NCBI RefSeq assembly: GCF_963678635.1
Contig: NC_087063.1
Span: 4,374,580-4,438,579 of the forward strand
Length of the DNA: 64,000 bases
Source of the DNA: Symsagittifera roscoffensis
Taxonomy: Eukaryota > Xenacoelomorpha > Acoela > Convolutidae
Direction: 5' to 3'
Part shown: in pieces, positions 11,886 through 24,637 of the stretch
How positions within the stretch are numbered: the first letter of the stretch is position 1
How the letters are laid out: each line of letters opens with the position of its first letter
The notes under the pieces: generated by a model
What the model saw: the letters and a program-made list of their open reading frames with translations, nothing else
Database searches by the model: none
What the model was told of the DNA's origin: nothing
Position numbers and translations under genes: made by a program

Positions 11886-13400
11886 GTCTCTGTAAGTAGG
11901 ACAAGTTCGGGAATGCAATAAAATTGTAACATGAACAAACGTTTTCGCACAATATGTGAATCTTCAGGTTTTTTTTTAAAGCCAAATTGTTGGCAATAAC
12001 TAATATGTACAAAATGATCGTTGGTCATATGAAGCGTCCTACACGTCATTAAATCAAAACTAAAGAAATTGATCAATCAAAACCGCAATTAGTGCTAAAA
12101 TTATCTGACAATTTCCTTAATTTTTTTCTATTTTTTTTTGTTTTAATTTGTTGGATAATTGCTAATTTTAGGCTACCATGTAAGTTAACCAAGTTTTTTT
12201 GTTTTGGCCGATTTTTCGACTCCGGTACTATGGCTTTTGTGTCAGCTCACTACTTTTAAACACGTCGCTTGTGTTTTTTGCCGGCCTCTCCTTCCCGATT
12301 TGCTTCGCCAGCAATGTAAGTAACCAAATATTCCTGGCAGCTTGGTGGATAATCATTTATTCAAACTCCGATTTACCACTACCACTACCACACTGTCTTT
12401 TTTGTTGTCCAGCGGGAGTATCCGTTTCTCGGTTTACCTCAGTACTTGTTATGAGATGTCAGATTGTTTGGCCAACATGAATAGATGTGCTCTCACATTA
12501 TTCCGTTCTCTACATCACTATTGACTTCAGTTCACTAAAAAAGGCGGATTTCAAAGAGGGCATACAGGTTTTCAGTTTGCTCGTCGTAAAAATTATCTGC
12601 GCAATAGTGATACCGCGCAAAATTTTCGCTAATGTCCTATGTGTTTCCCGATTTTGGAGCTTAACTATGCGTTTGAGTCGCTATTCTAGTCACATGGCTT
12701 TTATTTTTGGCCATTTGTTTTTGGTTTTTGTGTTCACCGATGATACAACCTGCGATGATCAATCTTGTGGATATTGGTTAATCAATCACATCACTATTTA
12801 CGGTTAAATTTTAGCGCTTTATCAATTTTTTTTAATGTGAAAGTACTGCGGAAAACACTTTGAACGCTTGCTTCTATCATCCTTTCTAAAAAAGAAAGCT
12901 CATTTTCTGACTATATCTGTTGGTTTCTGATAAAATCTACAGTTAACTTCCTGTTTGTTTCAATAATAAATTGTAAATCTAAAAATTCCAGCATTATAGA
13001 TGTACTCGGTGTCTTTACTCTGAATTGCAATCTGGAAAAATGTAAAAGTGCTGCCCGCGACGCCTCTTCAGGATCCCTTTACCCTCCTGACTAAATTATC
13101 AACATAATGGAGAAAAAGATAGCTGGCTGAACTGACTTAATTTTCTCTATCTTGGCAATGCATTTTTGACAGTAAGAGACGGCGACACTGATATCTGGGT
13201 TCTCGTCATCTGATATATCACCGCATTTTACGTTATACCAGTTCGAATGGCTTTCACATTCTGAACCTTTTGACCCTTAAATGACGGATTCTTTGCACTC
13301 ATTCCAAAAAAAAAAATTCGGACATACACAGTTAACGATTACACCTCCCTTTGGCGATTTCGTACTGCTGCAGCCATATATTTGTCAAAATTATGGCAAA
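11886..13400. other. gene-free stretch
   Basis: Frames of 60-106 codons occur at 12199-12807 but are hydrophobic, low in complexity and unlike any family I know. Some sequence toward 13400 may be a decayed part of E3. Confidence 0.45.
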
Positions 13401-13828
13401 AGATGCCCTCAATGCTAAACCATCTTTCTGACCGTAACAAGTTTCTTGATTTTAATATTCAGGGCCAATAACAACTAAATTTCCGAAGAGAGGAATCATA
13501 GTAGGATAAATTTTTTTATTGGCTGGCAGGACTGTCCTGTATCTCAACACTTCTTAAACTTAGAAGAAGAAGTTTTAATCGATATAAGGGACTGAAAGTC
13601 AGAAAGATATTTTATCTTGAGTCATATCCTCAACGTGCAGACTGGTGAAAAAAAATAGAAGGCTATAACAGTGTAGTATAATGTCATTTGTAGTTTGCAG
13701 TGCGTCGGTTTGATATAGATAAAAGTTTTTTCATGCATTTTGTAAATTCTGTTGGATGGCACTGTACCATTTTAATGAACTCCGCGAGACTCAAGGATGA
13801 GGACATTGACCGGGTTGTCCGGGGAGTT
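13401..13828 (+). other. 3' untranslated region of element E3
   Basis: This is the reverse-strand counterpart of 41721-42160 in E2. Shared blocks include GGCAGGACTGTCCTG (about 13525), the TTTCCGAAG block, and GAGGATATGA-like and TTTGTAAATTC-like sequence. E3 reads on the plus strand. Upstream of about 13400 homology is lost, so E3 is truncated and has no remaining coding sequence. Confidence 0.7.
13817..13828 (+). promoter_or_regulatory. polypurine-tract-like site of E3
   Basis: GTCCGGGGAGTT directly precedes the LTR start TGTGACATT. It matches the equivalent site of E2 on the minus strand (41721-41735) and would prime plus-strand DNA synthesis. Confidence 0.6.
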
Positions 13829-14499
13829 TGTGACATTTGCCCAGAATGGGGGTCAAAATGAGTGACCATCGAAATTTTATTGGAACAGTTTACTGGGAGG
13901 ACTGGCTGTTTCTGAAGATTAACGGCCTTATTTGATAAACTAATCGAGTTGGAAAGGGTCGGTTTCTGCTGACATGTGAAATTTTAAAAAATTGATTGTA
14001 AAGACACGTGACCATTTTTGTTTTCGCGAACACTGAAAAGGCGCGAAAGTCATCAGAAGAACAATTTTCGCTAGCAGAAAACAGTCCTATGACACGAATT
14101 AGAATTAACATCGACATTTTTGTTGGAAGACCAGTCCGAATTGTACTGACTGTGCAGCTACAATTGTTACAGAGTGATTCCCGAGAAAGTGGAGGGGTAT
14201 CGCGAGTATTTGACCACCCTTCCACAACGACGACAAGACCGGTCTTCGTCCGGATTCGAGAATCCGGAAGGGTCTCGGGAAGAAGTTGAAACTGTTTTTT
14301 CTTTAAAAAAAGTTTTAGCTTCCTGGTATGGCCTGAGTTGAATTTAATTAACACGCATTTCGTTTTCAGAGTAGACGCTAGGAGTTGAGGGAAGGGGTTG
14401 GTCACTCTCCGATGAAAATTATTTTTATCTACTGAACAAAAACAAAATCAATATGATAAATAAGTAGTCGCCCTGTTTTTAGGAGTGACCTCGTGGTCT
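13829..14499 (+). repeat. E3 3' LTR, left part, split by E1
   Basis: Starts TGTGACATTTGCC and aligns with the E2 LTR read on the opposite strand. It breaks off after GACCTCGTGGTCT at 14499, exactly where the E1 LTR begins, and resumes at 40329-40571. The two parts total about 908-914 bp against 910 bp for the E2 LTR, so E1 was inserted into this LTR. Confidence 0.8.
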
Positions 14500-15350
14500 T
14501 GTAACAGTCGCTTACTTAAGTCACATATGAGGTTAAACAAAAACAGGCCCTATAATCATTGGCTCAAGAGTCAGGGTCACTATCTCTTATGTTTTTCTAC
14601 CTCAAACGGTCGGAGCCAATTCGGTTCACTTGCGACGTGAGAGTACATACCGCGTTACAGCTTAAAAGCTACTAGCAAAATACCCCCACTCTAGAAACAA
14701 GAACATCCCCATGCTTAGTTCTCAAAGTACGCAAAACACACAAACGCCATTAAAAACAGGTTCGGAACCTTACGTATATAGTTACTTTTTATTAGAAAGT
14801 TGACAATTGATCCATTCTCAACATAACAATGCTCAACATAACAATGCAAAACACACTCAAAAGATTTAAATTGGGTACTTAAATACAAAAACGACTTCTA
14901 TAATCGAGTAACTAAAATAATAAGCGACTCTAGAATTAATCCAGTAATCAAGTTCAACTCAAGAAGTTTGGAATGAATAAGGTTTAACTCAAGACACAAG
15001 TTTTCTGTTTTGACCCTTGGGCAGCTTCAGCTGTCCACCTTTCCACCGAAGTTTCACTCTGGTTCACTCAATTCTTCTTGGTCTCTTCTCGTCGCGAATT
15101 TTTCTAGGAATTAGGCAGCTCTAATCTCGTTCGACTTATACAGCGAAATTGCGAATAGCAATTGTAGTTTGTACTACTTTCCTGCAATTGTAGTTTGATT
15201 CTTCTGATCTTATTTTCTTGTATTTTCAGTTGTCGCGAAAAACTTGAGCATGACATGTTCAATTCAAATTTTTGAAAATTTGCATTTCACCCCAAAATCA
15301 AGATTAAACGTTGCTCAAGGTCAATTTTCCAAATTTGACCGATTGGCACA
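14500..15350 (-). repeat. E1 3' LTR
   Basis: 851 bp, matching 39452-40328. Shared landmarks include CCCTATAATCATTGGCTCAA, GGAGCCAATTCGGTTCACTT, CTTACGTATATAGTTACTTT and TGTTTTGAC before GGGCAGCTTCAG. On the minus strand it starts TGTGCCA and ends TGTTACA. Confidence 0.85.
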
Positions 15351-15364
15351 TACTCCCCGGGCTC
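15351..15364 (-). promoter_or_regulatory. E1 polypurine-tract-like site
   Basis: On the minus strand GAGCCCGGGGAGTA directly precedes the 3' LTR start. It is purine-rich, sits where plus-strand priming occurs in LTR elements, and resembles the E2 and E3 sites. Confidence 0.55.
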
Positions 15365-15913
15365 AAGGTCGATGTCCTCATCATGTGTGGTTGTCTGTCA
15401 GTGAGCCCCCAAAAATTTATTGCGTCTCAAGATACAGTGCCAGTGGTCATTTACAGAAGTTTGCAGCAGATTTAATTTTATCTAAACCCCAAATATCACA
15501 GCCATGCAAAATTGTCACATCATCGTTAAAAAAATTTCAAAGTCTGCATACATCTCCACCCTGAAATTTCGCTTTAAAAGCTATCATTAAAAATTCTTTT
15601 GTTTTGCCCATTCATAAAATTGTCATGCAGCATTTTGATTTATATAGTAGATATAGTATTCTAATAACTAATAAAAATATTTTTTTATTAAATTTCTTTT
15701 CCGTGCCCTCAGACTTCATCTGAGTTCACACTCAAGCCCCTTTTTCTTTCACCCGTTCTCAAGTCAAGAACCAATACCTGAACACCCTCTTCAGTTCGTG
15801 CCCCTTGCCTTCGAGGTACTGGGTCCAGACACACTCGACATCTTAATTTGCCTTGCCAGTTCTTCTTTGTCATCGGAACTGATTACGATCTCTTCCCATG
15901 CCTTCAGCTATTC
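15365..15913 (-). other. E1 3' untranslated region
   Basis: Non-coding sequence between the end of the second coding block (15914) and the polypurine site. It is repeated almost unchanged at 18476-19013 and partly at 24415-24637. Confidence 0.65.
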
Positions 15914-17955
15914 CTAGGCTCGCATCCATATCTTTTGCTCTTGTAGCCTTTTCGTCTGATTCGGCAGACCCTTCACTTTAGATTCCTTATTCAAGCAGAA
16001 GGAATTGTGCAAGCTCAGGCTCACGTTCTTCGCCAAGACCGCCTCCAATTTCGATTCCCTCGCTTTGGTGTTATCTCGAGACACTCTACCAACCCTTTTC
16101 CAAACCATCATTATCGCATTACGATGAGTTAACAAGGGTCTCTTGAAGGCCTCGGGCCCGATCTTGGCCAGGAACTGTCGATATTTTTTCTGATGCTTCT
16201 TCATGTGATTCTTCATCGCCGTATACAGCCACGACTTCAGCGTCGCTCGATATCATGAAAGAATCTCATGCAACTCCACACGTGCCTCACTTCCTTGAGC
16301 ACAGTGAGTACTTTACACGCATTCTCAAACAACTCAAGCCTCCGGCTGTAGTCAATGGCATGTATTGACTCCACTGTTGGTGCTCTCGACTCTAGATATT
16401 TCGTCACATTCTCCTCGATCCATCGCAACGCGCTCGTACTCACCACAAAAAGAGTGACCTTCTGCTGGTGACTGGGTAGCCCTATTGACCGAATTTCTTC
16501 CACGTCCCATGTCAAGCAGAGGTTCGAGTGCTCCGGATACCAAACTTTCTGTGCCAGACAATGGCATGGGCATTCCTCATGTGTCAGGTTGATGCTCCGG
16601 AGGTTGCGTTCTACCGAAGCTTTCAACAGAGGTTCAAACGTTCTCTTCCATGGCTGGGGAACTATTCACCGCTTTTTCAATCGTATTCTGTCTTTCAAAA
16701 TCACTTGTGTTCTCTTTTTCCAGACACCAGAGCTCGTCCCACCAGATCTCACTCAAGTACTCTCTTCGATCTTCAGGCACTGCTCCTAGTATCTTCCGCA
16801 ACAACTTGTGAGAGTGGTGCGACATTCAAGCCAATCGTGCACACTTGGGCACCGAGAAAGCCTTGTCGATTAACACCCTCTGACTAGATGCTTCCACCAT
16901 CGCCACATGTAGTTGATAATAGCTTCCACCTAAGTTGGCCATGACTGATCCTACCAGAGACTTCGCATTCGTGGGTAGATCGTAGGTCTCGCTCACAGGA
17001 AATCCAATCTCCGCTTCAAGACCATTCATACATCCCCTGATGTGCTTCTGGATCATTTGCAACACTTCTGACCAAGACTCCACGCTTAACGCTGTCAACA
17101 AATGGTATTCGGACTCCAGCATATCTAGAGATTGCAAACTGCACATCCTCGAGAAAAATTGCAATGCTGTCGCTACATTTACAGTGGTGCTCGCGTAACA
17201 CTCGGCCATTATCTGCACCTCGCTCTTCTCTTTCTCCGTTATGTCACCGAACCAAGGGGCTAAACCCCACCTGCGGAAGGATTGTATTCAGACACAGGGC
17301 CGCCTATTTTAGGAAGGCTCTCCGCCTCCACATGCCAGGTCCAGACAGCTGCCCGGCTCCATCTTCTTCACCAGCTTGTCCAGCTTGCTGGCTGCTCCCT
17401 CCGATTCCCCTTGATGAGTTAGGATTTATTTGTGCACTATATTCAAACTTCCCAGATCTTCATCTTTCGCTGGCGACAATCTCACCCGCTCCGTAACTTC
17501 CTCAATCAGGCTCGCAAGGTGTATGGGCACCAAGAGGGTCACAGTAACTTTCAAATGGTCCCTAAATTCGTCGACAAGACGTCGTTTCCGCTTCCCAGTC
17601 TTATTTCGACCTTTTTGTCCGAACGCGGCACACTGATAATTTCCGGCATCTTCTCAAGTAGCAGACCCAGGATCGGTCTTTCCCTTTCTGTCGGGTCAAT
17701 CTCATCTTTTTTCTTCGTCCAGAACTTCAGCAACTCCGCTGCTTCAAAATTCATGCAAGCGTTTCCAGCTTCTGAGTCCAAGAAAGGGTTGTATGCCATC
17801 CCGATCATCCCAGACACATATTAATTTTCTCCACTTTTTGTGGGCGTCGAGTATTTCTTCTGCCAGGGCCAGGTTGCGATGTACGTCGTGATCCTCGCCG
17901 AATTTCTTGTTGGAGAAGCTCCTTATTTCATCAAGCTGTCCGTGGTTCTCTCGAG
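15914..17955 (-). pseudogene. E1 second polyprotein, C-terminal part, copy A
   Basis: Homologous to the C-terminal two thirds of the E2 protein at 42791-45475 plus its extension at 42539-42766. Conserved blocks are CPCHCLAQ, WYPEHSNLCLTWD, ALRWIEENV, LLTHRNA, SLHNSFC and the terminal EQKIWMRA. The fragments at 17551-17817, 16826-17218, 16237-16626 and 15914-16216 lie in different frames. Translated copies A and B are about 95 percent identical, so this part was duplicated after E1 formed or during its reverse transcription. Function is unknown. Confidence 0.8.
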
Positions 17956-17972
17956 AAATTCTCTAGTTCTGC

Positions 17973-18475
17973 CTCAAGAAATTTAACTTGGGTATTAACA
18001 TACCGACACTACTTCTATAATCGAGTAACTAAATTAATAAGCGACCCTAGAATTAATCCAGTAATCAAGTTTAACTCAAGAAGTTTGGAATGAATAAGTG
18101 TTAAATCAAGACACAAGTTTTCTGTTTTGACAATTGGGCAGCTTCAGTTGTCCACTTTTCCACCGAAGTTTCACTCAGGTTCACTCAATTCTTCTTGGTC
18201 TCTTCTCGTCGCGAATTTTTCTAGGAATTAGACAGCTCTAATCTCGTTCGACTTATACAGCGAAATATCGAATAGCAATTTCCCGCTCCTATTTTGTACT
18301 ACTTTCCCGCAATTGTAGTTTGTTTCTTCTGATCTTATTTTCTTGTATTTTCAGTTGTCGCGAGAAACTTGAGCATGACATGTTCAATTCGAATTTTTGA
18401 AAATTTGCATTTCACCCCAAAATCAAGACTAAACGTTGCTCAAGGTCATTTTTCCAAATTTGACCGATTGGCACA
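17973..18475 (-). repeat. internal truncated E1 LTR copy
   Basis: Matches about the first 500 bp (in element orientation) of the E1 LTR, ending at GGCACA, but lacks the rest and lacks the CTCCCCGG of the polypurine site. It joins the 5' edge of coding copy A directly to the 3' end of copy B. Confidence 0.85.
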
Positions 18476-19013
18476 AGATCGATGTCCTCATCGTGTGTGG
18501 TTGTCTGTCAGTGAGCCCCCAAAAATTTAGTGCGTCTCAAGATACAGTGCCAGTGGTCATTTACAGAAGTTTGCAGCAGATTTAATTTTATCTAAACCCC
18601 AAATATTACAGCCATGCAAAATTGTCACATCATCGTTAAAACAATTTCAAAGTCTGCATACATCTCCACCCTGAAATTTTGCTTTAAAAGCTATCATTAA
18701 AAATTCTTTTGTCTTGCCCATTCATAAAATTGTCATGCAGCATTTTGATTTATATAGATATAGTATACTAATAAAAAAAATTTTTTATTAAATTTCTTTT
18801 CCGTGCCCTCAGACTTCATCTGAGATCACACTCAAGCCCTTTTTTCTTTCACCCGCTCTCAAGTCAAGAACCAATACCTGAACACCCTCTTCAGTTCGTG
18901 CCCCTTGCCTTCGAGGTACTGGGTCCAGACACACTCGACATCTTAACTTGCCTTGCCAGTTCTTCTTCGTCATCGGAACTGATTACGATCTCATCCCATG
19001 CCTTCAGCTATTC
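18476..19013 (-). other. second copy of the E1 3' untranslated region
   Basis: Nearly identical to 15365-15913, including the GTGTGGTTGTCTGTCAGTGA block. Part of the segmental duplication. Confidence 0.8.
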
Positions 19014-21500
19014 CTAGGCTCGCATCCATATCTTTTGCTCTTGTAGCCTTTTCGTCTGATTCGGCAGACCCTTCACTTTAGATTCCTTATTCAAGCAGAA
19101 GGAATTGTGCAAGCTCAGGCTCACGTTCTTTGCCAAGACCGCCTCCAATATCGATTCCCTCGCTTTGGTGTTATCTCGAGACACTCTACCAACCCTTTTC
19201 CAAACCATCGTTATCGCATTACGATGAGTTAACAAGGGTTTCTTGAAGGCCTCGGGCCCGATCTCGGCCAGGAACTGTCGATATTTTCTCTGATGCTTCT
19301 TCATGTGATTCTTCGTCGCCGTATACAGCCACGACTTCAGCGTCGCTCGATATCATGAAAGAATCTCATGCAACTCCACACGTGCCTCACTTCCTTGAGC
19401 ACAGCGAATACTTTACACGCAGTCTCAAACAACTCAAGCCTCCGGCTGTAGTCAATAGCATGTATTGACTCCACTGTTGGTGCTCTCGACTCTCGATATT
19501 TCGTCACATTCTCCTCGATCCATCGCAACGCGCTCGTACTCACCACAAAAAGAGTGACCTTCTGCTGGTGATTGGGTAGCCCTATTGACCGAATTTCTTC
19601 CACGTCCCATGTCAAGCAGAGGTTCGAGTGCTCCGGATACCAAACTGTCTGTGCCAGACAATGGCATGGGCATTCCTCGTGTGTCAGGTTGATGCTCCGG
19701 AGGTTGCGTTCTACCGAAGCTTTCAACAGAGGTTCAAACGTTCTCTTCCATGGCTGGGGCACTCTTCACCGCTTTTCCAATCGTATTCTGTCTTTCAAAG
19801 TCACTTGTGTTCTCTTTTTCCAGACACCAGTGCTCGTCCCACCAGATCTCACTCAAATACTCTCTTCGATCTTCAGGCACTGCTCCTAGTATCTTCCGCA
19901 ACAACTTGTGAGAGTGGTGCGACATTCAAGCCAATCGTGCACACTTGGGCACCGAGAAAGCCTTGTCGATTAACACCCTCTGACTAGATGCTTCCACCAT
20001 CGCCACATGTAGTTGATAATAGCTTCCACCTAAGTTGGCCATGACTGATCCTACCAGAGACTTCGCATTCGTGGGTAGATCGTAGGTCTCGCTCACAGGA
20101 AATCCCATCTCCGCCTCAAGACCTTTCATACATCCCCTGATGTGCTTCTGGATCATTTGCAACACTCCTGACCAAGACTCCACGCTTAACGCTGTCAACA
20201 AATGGTGTTCGGACTCCAGCATATCTAGAGATCGCAAACTGCACATCCTCGAGAAAAATTGCAATGCTGTCGCTACATTTACAGTGGTGCTCGCGTTACA
20301 CTCGGCCATTATCTGCACCTCGCTCTTCTCTTTCTCCGTTATGTCACCGACAAAGGGGCTAAACCCCACCTGTGGAAGGATTGTATTCAGACACAGGACC
20401 GCCCATCACAAGAATGCTCTCCGCCTCCACATGCCAGGTCCAGACAGCTGCCCGGCTCCATCTTCTTCACCAGCTTGTCCAGCTTGCTGGCTGCTCCCTC
20501 CGATTCCCCTTGATGAGGTAGGATTAATTTGTGCACTATATTCAAACTTCCCAGATCTTCATCTTTCGCTGGCGACAATCTCACCCGCTCCGTAAATTCC
20601 TCAATCAGGCTCGTGTGAGTATGGGGGCACCAAGATGGTCACAGTAACTTTCAAATGGTCCCTAAATTCGTAGACAACACGTCGTTTCCGCTTCCCAGTC
20701 TTATTTTGACCTTTTTGTCCGAACGCGGCACACTGATAATTTCCGGCATCTTCTCAAGTAGCAGACCCAGGATCGGTCTTTCCCTTTCTGTTCATGCAAG
20801 CGTTTCCAGCTTCTGAGTCCAAGAAAGGGTTGTATGCCATCCCGATCATCCCAGACACATATTAATTTTCTCCACTTTTTCTGGGCGTCGAGTATTTCTT
20901 CTGCCAGGGCCAGGTTGCGATGTACGTCGTGATACTCGCCGAATTTCTTGTTGGAGAAGCTCCTTATTTCATCAACTTGTCCGTGGTTCTCTAGAGACTG
21001 CCTTGAACCATCCCCCTTGGCGATCCCAGTACTCTGGTAAACATTCAAGATGACGGTGGCGACTCTCCTCTCCATCGTTTTACTTCCTATTGCTCTTTGG
21101 TGGCACGTCTGGGCGGTGTTGTCAGACATCACTGATATTTTCCATCTCAAGAAGCAGGTCGCATCTTTCCTCCTCGCTAGACTCAATCCCGAGTTATCTC
21201 GAGCAATGTGTTGCACCAACATTTGGTACACAGGCATAACCGCATCGCCCCCAGTCTGAGTTTTTCATATGAAGTCAACGCTTCTAATGCCACTCCCGCC
21301 AGGCTCCTTGAAAACAGCAACTGCCCCGCTGTCCTGACAAATAGATTTGCCGTTAATGATGATGCCGACGAGGGTGCTCTCATCGCATCTTCAAAATACT
21401 CCTGCAGCAAGTTTTCCCACATTCGCCCCAGCTGGCTCTGCAACTCTAGCTTATTAACTTCAGCCCATTGTTGGGTGGCCCAATTCTGACGCTTCCGAGT
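19014..21500 (-). pseudogene. E1 second polyprotein, C-terminal part, copy B
   Basis: Counterpart of the E2 protein at 42791-45475. It repeats copy A (19014-20990) and continues upstream with sequence copy A lacks: DEIRSFSNKKFGE (about 20960) matches the E2 segment EEIRRFSNKELRL, and WENLLQEYFEDAMRAP (about 21370-21430) matches the E2 N-terminal region. At least six frame breaks separate the pieces. No known domain was recognised in any piece. Confidence 0.75.
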
Positions 21501-22605
21501 TACTCCGCGATCAAGTCCTTTCAGGCAATTCTCCAGCTCATTTGTGGTCCTCAGGGATATCCACCAAGGACGAGCGGTGTTCCTCGTCGCACCTCGCTCA
21601 AAAGGGTCACTGGTCGCTTGCTTCCCGGAGTCCTAGTGTTGAGTCGAGATACATTCTTTCCGGACATCCACTTCCCACATTTATTCACTGGTGGATCCCC
21701 TCTTCGCATTCGCCTTCTGAGGCTCGAAGTCTTCTTCTTTCCCTGGAGCCGTTGAGGTTTCCACTTCGACCGTCACCATTGTCAACTTCCTGGCTGCCGA
21801 GCCGCCCTTGTAGGCCGCCGTCTTCCATCGCGCCAGAATCATGGGAGCTATCTCCTTTAAGTTCTTTTCTGAAACCGCATCCACTGAAGGATTTGCTTCT
21901 TCTGCTTTCCGTTTTTTCTTCCCTGACCTTACTCTTCAATCGGGGGCGCCTTCACCACAATCAATGATTCGACTTCTTTTTCCAGATCCCTTTTCTCCGT
22001 CTCTTGCCTCCTCCCTTCTCTAGCTTTAAAAATATTAGTATCTTTAATCATATTACTAGTTATAATTTTATCATCCACTTCGACACTAATCTTTTTGTCA
22101 TCAGTTTTTTTGTTTAGAGTAGAGCTATTTTTACAGGGTTGGCCCCGATATCCTGCTTCTGCTTCCTTAGGCCAATCGTCTGCTCGAGCAGCTCTTTCCT
22201 CACTTTCTCGTCCAGTCCAGTGCCTATCAGGACTGGCTCTCCAAACTTCACCACCGTGTCCCACAATTCTTCCTTGAAGTCGTCTACTTTAGTTTTGTTT
22301 TCCACCCTCTGGTTGAATTCGCTCAAGAAACTTTGCCAAGCCTCCTCGTCCAGCGTGCTCAAGAACATTACTTTGTGTCCTTCAAAGGTATTCTTCTCCC
22401 TTACTTCATCGGTCAGGAGCACCATTCGCATGTTGGATGGTTCACTCGCTAGCGACAGCTCAAGACTCTTCCGAGGAGACCCCAAAGGTGAGGTGGCCGT
22501 GTTTGCCCAGTCATCCCCACTCAAATCTTGCAGTAGCTCACGTGTAGTGCCGGGACTGAAATCCCTGTTCGTTGCCCCTTCGTCGGGCGTACTCCCCACT
22601 TCCAT
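21501..22605 (-). pseudogene. E1 homologue of the E2 45476-46288 segment
   Basis: The fragment at 22114-22605 carries FLSTLDEEAWQSFL and FKEELWDTVVKFGEPVLIG, matching FLGTLPEEEWEVHH and FMEEVWTVVQSYGTQSIL in E2. After a stop near 22114 the region 21681-21939 continues with EIAPMILARWKTAAYKGG, matching E2 IAMVPPILMAGIKSTGYK. The middle is rich in Lys and Glu. Function unknown. Confidence 0.65.
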
Positions 22606-23999
22606 TTCTTTCCAGCTTCGCCGAGGGTTTCGCCCATGCTCTCTCCCTCTCCTGGCTGGGCTTGATCCCTCTCTAGCGCGTCAGTGAATCTGTTCTCCAC
22701 TAGAATGCTTCTTTTGTCTCCTGGGGTTCCCACTGACAGGGGTGAGTGTGTCGTCGGATCTGCTACCTTATATTCAGTGAGGGGCACGTATAGAACTCCT
22801 GCCGCATCCAACTTTCGTCCCTCTTGTTGCAACTCTACTTCTTGCAATCCATAGGGTGCCAGATATTTTCTCGTGCTGAACTTCATTTCATCCTTCAACG
22901 CTAGGTGACCTTCCACCACGATCATCCTTCCGTCATCATAGATGGGCAGCTTGCTCTCAAGTCCTGCCTTCTCAAGAGTCTTCAGCACTTCCCGAACCTC
23001 ATACTTTGGAGGCATCGAACCCCGCATCTTCTTTGCTTGCATGGTCCACGAATTTTCCTTGGTTTCACAGGTATGGAAATATACCGCTGACGAATACCCG
23101 ATGAAAAAGGGGTCCCAACTGTCCGTGAACGTCCTCTGCTGCTGCTCCACCGTTGCTCTCGCGTGTAGGGAAGGGACTACCATGGGGCTATTCATCCCCA
23201 GCGTCATCCACCTCACCGTCGGGAACTCAGGAATTGCGGCGGGCAACACATCCCGCTCGAGTATTGTTTCCAACTCCCTCTTCGTAAACTCGAAGCTCTC
23301 CTCCAGACTGGGATCCTCATGACTTCTCTCGTGTCTTTTGCTATTGGGCTCAAGTTCCAGAATTTCGGTAGACTTCGATGAGACCTTCTTGCTTTACCCA
23401 CCATCCTGCACTGCAATTGACCCCTGAAAATGAACACTATTAGCTCTGGGTCCTTTATCTTCCCGAAAAGTATTGTTTCACTATTTCTCAATTACCGAAT
23501 ACTGTTTCTCAAGTCTTCTTGTCTGCACCAGCACAGTGCCGTCCCATCCAGAACGCTGATCAGGCTCACGTGCACTACTGAGTGTCGGTACGCTGCCACT
23601 AGCGGATCCGGGAAGGCGTACGTCACGGCTGGCACGTAGACACAGGTCACGACCTCTCCCAGCCCCATGATCATCACCAAGGGATCAGATCTCATGGCCA
23701 AGCACAAGTAGGCTAGGAGAGGTATTCCTCCATTCGCCTCCCTCACTTCTTCTCTAGTCTTTGCGAATCTCTCTTTGCTCGTCAAATGCCTGCTCTGCAT
23801 CAGGAGATATTCCACTAGCAGCGTCTTCAGTCCAGCAGCACACTTGTAGGAATAAGGCTCTGGAGTAGGGTGGGCCTTCCTCACCGACAGGGGTTCCCCA
23901 TATTTCATCAGTCGATGAAATGTCGTCAGCTCCCCATGTGTCAGGTTATCAAGGTCAAGTATCCGTCAATTTGGAGCGTCTCCACACTTCTGCTAAGCA
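22606..23999 (-). pseudogene. E1 homologue of the E2 46219-47913 segment
   Basis: Pieces at 23492-23908 and 22521-23273 match E2. GGIPLLAYLCLAMRSDPL corresponds to GGMPLLTDLSLAMRTDPL, and PAVTYAFPDPLVAAYRHSVV to PAVTFAFPNVKVEAYRRSVL. Downstream, IPEFPTVRWM and YLAPYGLQEVEL match IPEFPLIRRM and FLAPFGCEEIKV. A frameshift lies near 23490 and an in-frame TGA near 23945. Conserved spacing of these blocks in two diverged copies argues that they once coded for protein, but no family is recognised. Confidence 0.7.
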
Positions 24000-24002
24000 T
24001 AT

Positions 24003-24637
24003 ATCAAGTTTAACTCAAGAAGTTTGGAATGAATAAGTGTTAAATCAAGACATAAGTTTTCTGTTTTGACAATTGGGCAGCTTCAGTTGTCCACTTTTCC
24101 ACCGAAGTTTCACTCACGTTCACTCAATTCTTCTTGGTCTCTTCTCGTCGCGAATTTTTCTAGGAATTAGACAGCTCTAATCTCGTTCGACTTATACAGC
24201 GAAATTGCGAATAGCAATTTCCCGCTCCTATTTTGTACAACTTTACCGCAATTGTAGTTTGATTCTTCTGATCTTATTTTCTTGTATTTTCAGTTGTCGC
24301 GAGAAACTTGAGCATGACATGTTCAATTCGAATTTTTGAAAATTTGCATTTCACCCCAAAATCAAGACTAAACGTTGCTCAAGGTCATTTTTCCAAATTT
24401 GACCGATTGGCACATACTCCCCGGTCTCAAGATCGATGTCCTCATCGTGTGTGGTTGTCTGTCAGTGAGCCCCCAGAAATTTAGTGCGTCTCAAGATACA
24501 GTGCCAGTGGTCATTTACAGAAGTTTGAAGCAGATTTAATTTTATCTAAACCCCAAATATCACAGCCATGCAAAATTCTCACATCATCGTTAAAAAAATT
24601 TCAAAGTCTGCATACATCTCCACCCTGAAATTTCGCA
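24003..24637 (-). repeat. inserted copy of the E1 3' end inside coding sequence
   Basis: On the minus strand it comprises about 220 bp of 3' untranslated region, the polypurine-like site (24415-24428) and 412 bp of LTR, stopping abruptly at 24003. It interrupts the second polyprotein: coding homology to E2 is found on both sides. Such a partial cDNA end inside the element suggests template switching or ectopic recombination. Confidence 0.8.

Noticed and set aside
12199-12807. Possible host gene (three overlapping frames of 60-106 codons)
   Set aside because: Hydrophobic, low-complexity translation with no known motif and no shared splice pattern.
21542-22023. Plus-strand Ser/Pro-rich frames opposite the second block
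   Set aside because: They are the antisense of Lys/Glu-rich coding sequence; the minus-strand frame has the conserved homologue in E2.
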